A stretch of 32,239 bases of DNA from positions 1-32,239 of the forward strand of contig JAFTVY010000040.1 in the NCBI GenBank assembly GCA_017465545.1, in the 5' to 3' direction. This document shows positions 1-5,545 of the stretch, piece by piece. The notes beneath the pieces are model-generated. The model saw only the letters and a list, made by a program, of their open reading frames with translations, did no database searches and was not told the origin of the DNA. The stretch comes from Ruminiclostridium sp. GTDB lineage: Bacteria > Bacillota > Clostridia > Oscillospirales > Ruminococcaceae. The stretch's first letter is position 1. The number at the start of each line of letters is the position of its first letter. Position numbers and translations under genes: made by a program.

Positions 1-9
1 ATTGTCCAC
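1..9 (-). CDS. Start of a truncated gene, possibly IS200-type tnpA
   Basis: Only three codons are visible (GTG GAC AAT, M-D-N). They sit 8 nt downstream of an AAAGGAGG Shine-Dalgarno sequence and about 50 nt from an extended -10 promoter element. M-D-N is a common beginning for TnpA-type Y1 transposases of gut Firmicutes, and the hairpin at 108-130 supports this. Three residues cannot prove an identity. Confidence 0.35.
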
Positions 10-57
10 TTGAACAACCTCCTTTGGTTTTTGAATTTTGGTTGGCAGACCTCTTTC

Positions 58-66
58 ATTATACCA
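58..66 (-). promoter_or_regulatory. Extended -10 promoter element for the gene leaving the window
   Basis: The minus strand reads TGGTATAAT, an extended -10 (TGn plus TATAAT). No good -35 lies 17 nt upstream, which an extended -10 can tolerate. It is about 50 nt before the GTG at 9. Confidence 0.4.
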
Positions 67-147
67 TTGGAGGTTTTTATTTTCTACTCATAGGCATAGC
101 CTTTTGGAACCACCTGCATAGCAGGTGGTTTTCGTTGCACAATAAAG

Positions 148-181
148 ACAGGAAAGCCGGGAACAGCTTTCCTGTTTTTTT
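148..181 (-). terminator. Hairpin terminator after cas13d (probably bidirectional)
   Basis: The stem ACAGGAAAGC/GCTTTCCTGT (148-157 and 166-175) starts about 15 nt after the cas13d stop. On the minus strand it is followed by a moderately T-rich CTTTATTGT. On the plus strand it is followed by seven T's, so it is stronger against plus-strand transcription. It would insulate cas13d from the neighbouring IS-like element in both directions. Confidence 0.65.
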
Positions 182-190
182 ATGCCTTTT

Positions 191-3034
191 TTACTGTTCA
201 GGGTTTTCGCCCTTCAACTCGTTGCGGTCAAAAAGTCCTTCGATAGAAAGATTCTTGAAGCGTGGTACGTTGTAGGCAAAGGGTGAATTGAGCGCCTTCA
301 CCATATCCATCACGTAAGATTTGTGTTTATCGAGTAAATCAAAATATCTGTGCTTGATTCTGTTCATCTGATGCTGCATGATATAGTGGTACAAAGCAAA
401 ATAAGAATCTATTTTTGCGGGACCGATATCCTCGTTTATATGTGCCGTGCAGTTTCTGATAGCAGTGAGATGTGCAATGATATTTCTGTAATTGGTGAAT
501 ACGGGGAATTTTCCCTGTGCTTTTGCTTCAGCTTCCATCTCGCTGAGATTATCGATATTTTCCTTTGTGTACTTTCTTACCCTTTTGTTTTTTGCAAGAT
601 AATGGTTGTGGGAGTTTTCTCCTTTATCCCACAGTTCTTTTGCAAGCTGGGTATGGCTTATCTTCTTATCTTCTGCCAGTCCGTACAGCTTGTTATATAG
701 CTCGGTATCACGCTCAAGGCAATGAATGGCAATTACGTATCTGGCATTGACGTTTGCAAGATTCTTGATAAGCTGATATGCCACGGTGAGATAAAGCCCC
801 GTTACAGCGATATTTCTTGTTTTACGTCTGCCGTCCTCGGCGGATTTTGTCCTTATATCTTCAAAGCTTCCCAGATTCATTTCTGTTACAGCTGTTGTAA
901 GAGCATTTACCTTCTGTCCTACAGATGCGCCCTCATCGATCATCTCTACGCAGGACGTATAATAACGGTGAAGCTGTTCGGGCGGTATTCTGCTTAGTAC
1001 AAAGTGGACTGCCGCCTTATTTTTGCACAGTCTTCTTACGGTTTTCGGGTTGCAGAATTTTATTGTATAGGTAATAAAACGGCGATTCTTTATAACGTTG
1101 TTTGTTATAAAGTTGCGGAAATCACGGGGGCCTTTCTTGTTACCGCTTTCCGCCTTCAGAAACTCGCTGATTTTTTTCTCAAGCTGTTCCTGCGTCATAT
1201 TACCTTCCATACCGAGAATGTATATCGCATCCCTTACAAGAGCATTTCTTGAACCTGCATCCGCTCTATGCATTCTTGCAAGGTTCTTTACAAGATTCAT
1301 TTCTCTTGTATGCTTTTCGCTGTTATCGAAAAATTCATAACTTTTCTTGAAATCAACGTCAAGTCTCAGCTCTTTTGCAGTGGCAATAAAGCTTGATATA
1401 TCGCTGAATTTACTGATAAGAGTAGTCAGCAGGTCGTTTATCTCCTTGCCGTCAAGGAAAAAGCACATAGCGTAAATCAGCTTTGCGAAAAGAGATACGT
1501 CATTGTATTTTTCTTTGAAGGCAGAAACGTCAACCGACAGCTCAGAAAAATCCGCCTTGGCTTTTTCGTTCTTTACGCCAAGCTTTTTAGACAACTCTTC
1601 CAGGTTATACTTGCCGTTCTTTTCGCAGAAGGAAGTGAAGAGTTCTCCGTGCTTGTTCCACAGCTTTGCCGCTTCCGTCTTATACAGCTCTTCCTTGTCC
1701 TCTTCCATAAGAGTAGAACGAAGAGCGTTTACAAGGTCATCCATTTCTCCTATATTGCAATAATAATAGTAGAAGATGCAGAAATCCATCAGCTTGTAAA
1801 GCTTCGGGCGGATGCTGTCGTATTCGTTATCCTTAATAAAGGATGCTTCTTCAGGCAAAAGCATCTGCTCCCTTAGTTTCTTTATTGAAAAGCCGATATT
1901 CTTATAGTTTTTCTCAACGATGAAATCGTAGTAAAGCCCTGAAACTTCCTTCCATTTTTCTTCACCGTATATATCCTTCAGTATATAAAGATTTACCCTG
2001 TTCTGACTTGAGAAATTGTCGGTTATTTCGGTGAATCTTCTGTCGAAATAATAGTTCAGCGTGTCTTTATATTCCTTGTGTATCTGACCTTCTAAATTAT
2101 ACAGCTTGTTGCTTCTGTCATGGAAGCACCACTGACGCAGAAATCCAGCCAGCGCAATAAGATGGTACATCCTTTTCTGACTATTGTTACCTACGTCAAG
2201 TATACCCTTGCCACGAAGATTCCTTGAATCCTCTATATCAAAATATCCGAGTCTGCCGTTTTTAATCAGCTTTTCAAATTTATCACGGGTTCCTCTGATA
2301 TTATTCTTTGCCTTCTCATTACCGGTAAGCGACGGCTCAGAATCAGGATCGATAAAAGCCCCGTACGTATTCTGAGCACTCATATAGCCCATGAATTCTT
2401 CCCTCTCAACGTTAACCGATTCGTCAACCATATTGTCAAGGGTGGCAACTATATTAGCGGAATATACCGCAAGTATCTTTTCTATGTCAAGGATATTGTA
2501 GATTATCTGAATGTGAAGGTTATCGTCAAAGGTTTTACCAAAGAATCTTTTCTCAAGCTCCGATTTAAGACCAAGAAGATCTATAGGCTTTCTTGAATCA
2601 TTCTGTTGTTTGCCATGGCGGGGATTGTCAGCAATCAGCTCTCTGTCAATTCTGATATTGCGCTTGCTTTCAAAGGATGCGCCTCTTTTTTCAACGTTTG
2701 TTACCGTAATCGAGCTTTCTTCAGCTACCTTTTCAGGCTTCAGCCCGCCGTCTATCTTATATTCAACTATGGCGTCATTGCCTCTGCCAAAGGTGGTAAG
2801 ATAAAGCTCCTCACCCACAACAAGAGTAGATTTAAGTCCGGCACTTTTATTGACGGATTTTTTATTTGTGGCTTTTGCCTTTTTTTCCTGTACCTCTACC
2901 GTCTTTTTCTGCTCAGGCTTTTCAGCTTTTGCCGTCTGCTCCGTCTGCTTATCAGCATCTTTTTGCTTAAAGCGTTCAGCCTGCGCCTTCTTCTGCGCTT
3001 CTCTTAAATCCCTTGCCTTCATTTTCTTTGCCAT
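191..3034 (-). CDS. cas13d: CRISPR-associated RNA-guided RNase Cas13d (type VI-D)
   Basis: This is the single effector of a type VI-D CRISPR system. The family processes its own pre-crRNA and, once it pairs with a target RNA, cuts RNA non-specifically with a composite HEPN nuclease site. I see 947 residues, within the usual 900-1000 of Cas13d and far below Cas13a/b. Both catalytic RX4H motifs are intact: RQWCFH at about residues 300-305 (HEPN1) and RNCTAH at about 860-865 (HEPN2). The first ~65 residues are Lys/Glu/Ala-rich and look disordered. Sequence resembles the E. siraeum protein, for example ARDLRE near the start, FGRGNDA, NILDIEKILAVYS and NLVNVNARYVIA-like blocks. I start at 3034 (MAKKMKARDLRE) because AAAGGAGCG ends 7-8 nt upstream; an in-frame ATG at 3061 adds nine residues but lacks a ribosome site. 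No cas1/cas2 or WYL accessory gene is nearby. The CRISPR array lies upstream on the same strand, and no convincing promoter separates it from the gene. Confidence 0.97.
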   Translation of the reverse strand: MAKKMKARDLREAQKKAQAERFKQKDADKQTEQTAKAEKPEQKKTVEVQEKKAKATNKKSVNKSAGLKSTLVVGEELYLTTFGRGNDAIVEYKIDGGLKPEKVAEESSITVTNVEKRGASFESKRNIRIDRELIADNPRHGKQQNDSRKPIDLLGLKSELEKRFFGKTFDDNLHIQIIYNILDIEKILAVYSANIVATLDNMVDESVNVEREEFMGYMSAQNTYGAFIDPDSEPSLTGNEKAKNNIRGTRDKFEKLIKNGRLGYFDIEDSRNLRGKGILDVGNNSQKRMYHLIALAGFLRQWCFHDRSNKLYNLEGQIHKEYKDTLNYYFDRRFTEITDNFSSQNRVNLYILKDIYGEEKWKEVSGLYYDFIVEKNYKNIGFSIKKLREQMLLPEEASFIKDNEYDSIRPKLYKLMDFCIFYYYYCNIGEMDDLVNALRSTLMEEDKEELYKTEAAKLWNKHGELFTSFCEKNGKYNLEELSKKLGVKNEKAKADFSELSVDVSAFKEKYNDVSLFAKLIYAMCFFLDGKEINDLLTTLISKFSDISSFIATAKELRLDVDFKKSYEFFDNSEKHTREMNLVKNLARMHRADAGSRNALVRDAIYILGMEGNMTQEQLEKKISEFLKAESGNKKGPRDFRNFITNNVIKNRRFITYTIKFCNPKTVRRLCKNKAAVHFVLSRIPPEQLHRYYTSCVEMIDEGASVGQKVNALTTAVTEMNLGSFEDIRTKSAEDGRRKTRNIAVTGLYLTVAYQLIKNLANVNARYVIAIHCLERDTELYNKLYGLAEDKKISHTQLAKELWDKGENSHNHYLAKNKRVRKYTKENIDNLSEMEAEAKAQGKFPVFTNYRNIIAHLTAIRNCTAHINEDIGPAKIDSYFALYHYIMQHQMNRIKHRYFDLLDKHKSYVMDMVKALNSPFAYNVPRFKNLSIEGLFDRNELKGENPEQ

Positions 3035-3061
3035 AATATCACGCTCCTTTATTATACTCAA

Positions 3062-3084
3062 CTCCCCTGCTATACGCAGGGGAG
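3062..3084 (-). promoter_or_regulatory. Repeat-like hairpin in the cas13d 5' leader
   Basis: A perfect 9-bp stem CTCCCCTGC/GCAGGGGAG with a 5-nt loop lies 28 nt upstream of the cas13d start codon, just before the ribosome site. Its CCCCTGC...GCAGGGG core copies the stem of the CRISPR repeats, especially the palindromic terminal repeats at 3793 and 4045. It has no T-run on the minus strand, so it is not a terminator for cas13d; on the plus strand it is followed by six T's. It may be a decayed final repeat or a site bound by Cas13d. Confidence 0.5.
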
Positions 3085-3117
3085 TTTTTTGTTGTGTATC
3101 TTAATATGTACTTTATG

Positions 3118-3638
3118 ATTTCAGACCCCTTCAGAATTACAGGGGTGTAGTTCGAACGGAGAGTTTTTCTTGTCGGCTGACTAGTTTTAGACCCCTTCAA
3201 AATCGCAGGGGTGTAGTAGGGGACGATGTCCTCAACGCCCCGTTTTATTAGAAATATCAATCTTTCGGATGTAAACCAGACCCCTGTAAAATTACACGGG
3301 TGTAGTTCCTTGCGGTAATGATGTCGAAAAGCGAAATGGTTTTAGACCCCTGTAAAATTACACGGGTGTAGTTCGAATTTACAACTCGAGATGAATCACG
3401 TCTCGTTTTAGACCCCTTCAGAATTACAGGGGTGTAGTTCTCATACTTGAAGGAATAACAGCATTCGCCTGTTTTAGACCCCTTCAGAATTACAGGGGTG
3501 TAGTTCGAGACTATTCCTTTACCGCAGGCGGTAAGGGTTTTAGACCCCTTCAGAATTACAGGGGTGTAGTTCCCGCTTGTCTTTGAGCTTGATGACGCTT
3601 CGGTTTTAGACCCCTTCAGAATTACAGGGGTGTAGTTC
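3118..3638 (-). CRISPR. CRISPR sub-array A (8 repeats, adjacent to cas13d)
   Basis: Eight 36-nt repeats start at 3118, 3184, 3273, 3339, 3405, 3471, 3537 and 3603. As crRNA they begin GAACTACACC and end GGGGTCTAAAAC, with a 6-bp stem ACCCCT/AGGGGT, the short-stem shape of Cas13d repeats. There are six 30-nt spacers (3154-3183, 3309-3338, 3375-3404, 3441-3470, 3507-3536, 3573-3602). The gap 3220-3272 holds a REP-like element instead of a spacer. Transcription is on the minus strand from leader 1. The repeat at 3118-3153 is degenerate at its 3' end (CTGAAAT rather than CTAAAAC), as expected for the trailer end. No terminator follows it before cas13d. Confidence 0.97.
3216..3272. repeat. REP-like element 1 inside sub-array A
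   Basis: It begins GTAG and continues with a variable hairpin bounded by GGGGACG and ACGCCCC. A conserved tail TTTTATTAGAAATATCAATC follows, ending in CGGATGT. The flanking repeats are altered at the junctions: the left one ends GTAGTAG instead of GTAGTTC, and the right one begins AAACCAG instead of GTTTTAG. It occupies a spacer position. Confidence 0.8.
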
Positions 3639-3790
3639 CTCAAAATAGCCAAATTTACTCGGCTGTTTTGGGTTATTTTCCACAATCCATCGTTTGCGAA
3701 AAGTTTTCTTTCTTACATTTTACTACATATATCTCCTTTTGTCAACATAAATCTGCATAGGGGTTGGTTTGACGCCAGCGGCATATAAAA
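3639..3790 (-). promoter_or_regulatory. CRISPR leader 1 with promoter (drives sub-array A)
   Basis: This ~150-bp sequence is nearly identical to leaders 2 and 3. On the minus strand it contains TTGACA (3740-3745), a 17-nt spacer and TAAAAT (3717-3722), a strong sigma-A-type promoter about 80 nt from the first repeat. Next to the repeat, AAAATA...AGCC...GGCTATTTT can form a hairpin. As no terminator follows sub-array A, this promoter probably also supplies cas13d mRNA. Confidence 0.88.
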
Positions 3791-3826
3791 CAAACTACAC
3801 CTCTGCGAAAATGCAGGGGTGTAGTT
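3785..3826 (-). terminator. Terminator built from the last repeat of sub-array B
   Basis: On the minus strand, AACTACACCCCTGC and GCAGAGGTGTAGTT form a 14-bp stem with one C-A mismatch and a 6-nt loop, followed by TGTTTTATAT. The 5' half is a normal direct repeat; the 3' half has been replaced by its complement. The same structure ends sub-array C. Confidence 0.75.
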
Positions 3827-3890
3827 CTCGAAACAAAAATGATTTAATGAAAGGGTTTTAGACCCCTTCAAAATTGCAGGGGTGTAGTTC
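3792..3890 (-). CRISPR. CRISPR sub-array B (2 repeats, 1 spacer)
   Basis: A minimal array behind leader 2: a normal repeat at 3855-3890, one 27-nt spacer (3828-3854) and the palindromic terminal repeat at 3792-3827. The 27-nt length, instead of 30, recurs only in the terminal spacer of sub-array C. Confidence 0.9.
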
Positions 3891-4042
3891 CTCAAAATAG
3901 CCAAATCTACTCGGCTGTTTTGGGTTATTTTCCACAATCCATCGATAGCGAAAAGTTTTCTTTCTTACATTTTACTACATATATCCCTTTTTGTCAACAT
4001 AAATCTGCATAGGAGTTGACTGAATGTTGACGGCATATAAAA
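3891..4042 (-). promoter_or_regulatory. CRISPR leader 2 with promoter (drives sub-array B)
   Basis: A near-identical copy of leader 1. On the minus strand TTGACA (3992-3997), a 17-nt spacer and TAAAAT (3969-3974) form the promoter. The copy includes the GGCATATAAAA segment at its far end and abuts the palindromic terminal repeat of sub-array C. Confidence 0.87.
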
Positions 4043-4078
4043 CAAACTACACCTCTGCAAAAATGCAGGGGTGTAGTT
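4037..4078 (-). terminator. Terminator built from the last repeat of sub-array C
   Basis: Same design as at 3785-3826: the stem arms are 4045-4058 and 4065-4078 with a 6-nt A/T loop, followed on the minus strand by TGTTTTATAT. It would stop transcripts of sub-array C before leader 2. Confidence 0.75.
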
Positions 4079-4138
4079 CATGTCATTCTCAAAACAGTCC
4101 AAAAATGTTTTAGACCCCTTCAAAATTACAGGGGTGTA

Positions 4139-4194
4139 GTAGGGGTCGGCCTCCGGACGACCCGTTTTATTAGAAACATCAATCTTTTGGATAT
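4139..4194. repeat. REP-like element 2 inside sub-array C
   Basis: GTAG, then the hairpin GGGTCGGCC-TCC-GGACGACCC (one mismatch), then a tail related to that of element 1. The repeat on its right begins GAACCATACCCC, a damaged repeat start. Confidence 0.8.
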
Positions 4195-4556
4195 GAACCA
4201 TACCCCTTCAAAATTACACGGGTGTAGTTCTATTAGGTAACTCTCCTATATGTTTTTCTTGTTTTAGACCCCTGTAAAATTACACGGGTGTAGTTCATCG
4301 AATGTTACAAGAAGGAACAAGCAAAAGTTTTAGACCCCTTCAAAAATACAGGGGTGTAGTTCGATGAAATCGTGTTTTATCACGAAGAGTTGGTTTTAGA
4401 CCCCTGTAAAATTACACGGGTGTAGTTCGCATTATGTGTAATTTTTCGGATGCATCTAGTTTTAGACCCCTGTAAAATTACACGGGTGTAGTTCGAGGAT
4501 TCTTTCCTAATTTCCCTCGCAAGAGTTTTAGACCCCTTCAAAATTTCAGGGGTGTA

Positions 4557-4650
4557 GTAGGGGGCGACGAGCAGTCCAAAGGACTGCGGCACCCTTCAGG
4601 GTATGTCCTCTGACGCCCCGCTTATTGATAAACATCAATCTTTCGTATAT
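4557..4650. repeat. REP-like element 3 inside sub-array C (long form)
   Basis: The same GTAG foot and GGGGGCG...CGCCCCG outer stem, but the inside is extended by two extra small hairpins (GCAGTCC/GGACTGC and ACCCT/AGGGT). The tail is the CTTATTGATAAACATCAATC variant. The interstitial length is 90 bp instead of 52. Confidence 0.8.
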
Positions 4651-4682
4651 AAACCAGACCCCTGTAAAATTACACGGGTGTC

Positions 4683-4738
4683 GTAGGGGTCGGCCTCCGG
4701 ACGACCCGCTTATTGATAAACATCAATCTTTTGGATAT
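4683..4738. repeat. REP-like element 4 inside sub-array C
   Basis: GTAG plus GGGTCGGCC/GGACGACCC and the CTTATTGATAAACATCAATC tail. It sits next to element 3 in a repeat-element-repeat-element run. The repeat on its left ends GTGTCGTAG, showing a further junction change. Confidence 0.8.
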
Positions 4739-4770
4739 AAACCAGACCCCTTCAGAATTACAGGGGTGTA

Positions 4771-4826
4771 GTAGGGGTCGGCCTCCGGACGACCCGTTTT
4801 ATTAGAAATATCAATCTTTTGGATGT
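4771..4826. repeat. REP-like element 5 inside sub-array C
   Basis: Same hairpin as elements 2 and 4 with the TTTTATTAGAAATATCAATC tail. With the following repeat and spacer (to about 4928) it is nearly identical to 4143-4296, which indicates a segmental duplication. Confidence 0.8.
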
Positions 4827-4994
4827 AAACCAGACCCCTGTAAAATTACACGGGTGTAGTTCTATTAGGTAACTCTCCTATATGTTTTTCTTGTTTTAGA
4901 CCCCTGTAAAATTACACGGGTGTAGTTCAACTACGATATAACAATTTCTAAAGAAGCCGTTTTAGACCCCTGTAAAATTACACGGGTGTAGTTC

Positions 4995-5140
4995 CTCAAA
5001 ATAGCCAAATTTACTCGGCTGTTTTGGGTTATTTTCCACAATCCATCGATTGCAAAAAGTTTTCTTTCTTACATTTTACTACATATATCCCCTTTTGTCA
5101 ACATAAATCTGCATAGGAGTTGACGCCAGTGGCATATAAA
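4995..5140 (-). promoter_or_regulatory. CRISPR leader 3 with promoter (drives sub-array C)
   Basis: Third leader copy and probably the original outer end of the locus. On the minus strand TTGACA (5096-5101), a 17-nt spacer and TAAAAT (5073-5078) form the promoter. Similarity to the other leaders stops at GGCATATAAA (5131-5140), where the poly-hairpin block begins. Confidence 0.88.
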
Positions 5141-5141
5141 C

Positions 5142-5196
5142 AAAAAGAGAGCTCCGAGAGAGACACTTCGTAAAGAAGTGGTCTCTCTCGGTTTTT
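5142..5196. terminator. Strong hairpin at the end of the transport operon
   Basis: The stem CCGAGAGAGAC...GTCTCTCTCGG with inner CTTC/GAAG pairing lies at 5154-5191. On the plus strand it is followed by TTTTT. On the minus strand it is followed by AGCTCTCTTTTTG, so it can act as a bidirectional terminator. It would stop minus-strand transport-operon transcripts just before CRISPR leader 3. Confidence 0.6.
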
Positions 5197-5534
5197 AACC
5201 ACACAAAGCAAATGACACTTTACACATCGGTGTGAAAGTGTCATAGTGGGTTATATACTATGAAAAAGTAAATACTTGCCGAAAATAAAGGATATATTTC
5301 TCAGCAGATAAAGTAATATTGCAAACTACTCGTTTGCAGGGATATTTTTACCAAAAGGTAAAAGTGATATGAAAACCTATCGGTTTTCGTGATATTATAT
5401 TCGCCTTAAAACTGTCCGAGGGACAATATCACTATGCGAAGCATAATACCACTGCGAAGCAATATAACTCGCCGTAAGGCGAATATAACTGAGGCGCACT
5501 TCCTTACGGAGTGCGCCTCGAAAAGCTCTCTTTT
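5143..5534. other. Gene-free poly-hairpin block enclosed by an 11-bp inverted repeat
   Basis: No gene is visible. The block is bounded by AAAAGAGAGCT (5143-5153) and AGCTCTCTTTT (5524-5534). Inside are about ten short hairpins: 5154-5191, 5212-5244, 5320-5338, 5346-5363, 5371-5388, 5413-5425, 5434-5444, 5453-5461, 5469-5482 and 5491-5519. Loops are mostly 3-5 nt (GAA, GAG, GTAA, AAAA). Linkers repeat GATAT, GTGATAT, AATATCAC or AATATAAC. A 9-bp long-range pair ATATTCGCC (5397-5405) / GGCGAATAT (5478-5486) could enclose three of the hairpins. It may be a structured RNA, a decayed palindrome cluster or a compound terminator for the transport operon. Confidence 0.7.
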
Positions 5535-5545
5535 ATTATTTGTGT

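Larger units (their letters stand above)
1..147 (-). mobile_element. End of an IS200/IS605-like element (partial)
   Basis: A perfect 10-bp stem AACCACCTGC/GCAGGTGGTT with a 3-nt loop lies at 108-130. Reading on the minus strand, it is followed by an extended -10 (TGGTATAAT, 58-66), a strong ribosome binding site (AAAGGAGG, 18-25) and a GTG codon at 9 that runs off the window edge. A subterminal hairpin followed by a short leader and a small transposase gene is the layout of the left end of IS200/IS605 Y1-transposase elements. The protein is outside the window, so the family is inferred from the hairpin, the spacing and the first codons (V/M-D-N). The exact outer boundary cannot be placed. The alternative is an unrelated small gene with a leader hairpin. 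Confidence 0.5.
4044..4994 (-). CRISPR. CRISPR sub-array C (13 repeats)
   Basis: Repeats start at 4044 (palindromic terminal), 4107, 4195, 4261, 4327, 4393, 4459, 4525, 4651, 4739, 4827, 4893 and 4959. There are eight spacers: 4080-4106 (27 nt), and 30-nt spacers at 4231, 4297, 4363, 4429, 4495, 4863 and 4929. The spacer at 4231-4260 is identical to that at 4863-4892. Four other gaps (4143-4194, 4561-4650, 4687-4738, 4775-4826) hold REP-like elements. Most repeats are of a second type with the stem ACCC.TGTAA/TTACA.GGGT rather than ACCCCT/AGGGGT. Transcription is on the minus strand from leader 3. Confidence 0.96.

Noticed and set aside
24-275. Plus-strand open frame of 83 codons
   Set aside because: It crosses the cas13d terminator and overlaps the end of cas13d antisense, with no ribosome site.
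3041-3057. TATAAT just upstream of cas13d as its promoter
   Set aside because: It would start transcription inside the ribosome site, and no -35 lies 16-18 nt upstream; read-through from leader 1 is simpler.
3639-3668. The first 30 nt after each leader-proximal repeat as an extra spacer
   Set aside because: The same sequence follows all three leader-proximal repeats and continues into a conserved leader without another repeat, so it is leader.
3039-4592. Minus-strand open frames with repeated NYTPVILKGSKT-like peptides
   Set aside because: They are translations of the 36-nt CRISPR repeat; 36 and 30 are both multiples of 3, so the frame stays open by chance. No ribosome sites fit.
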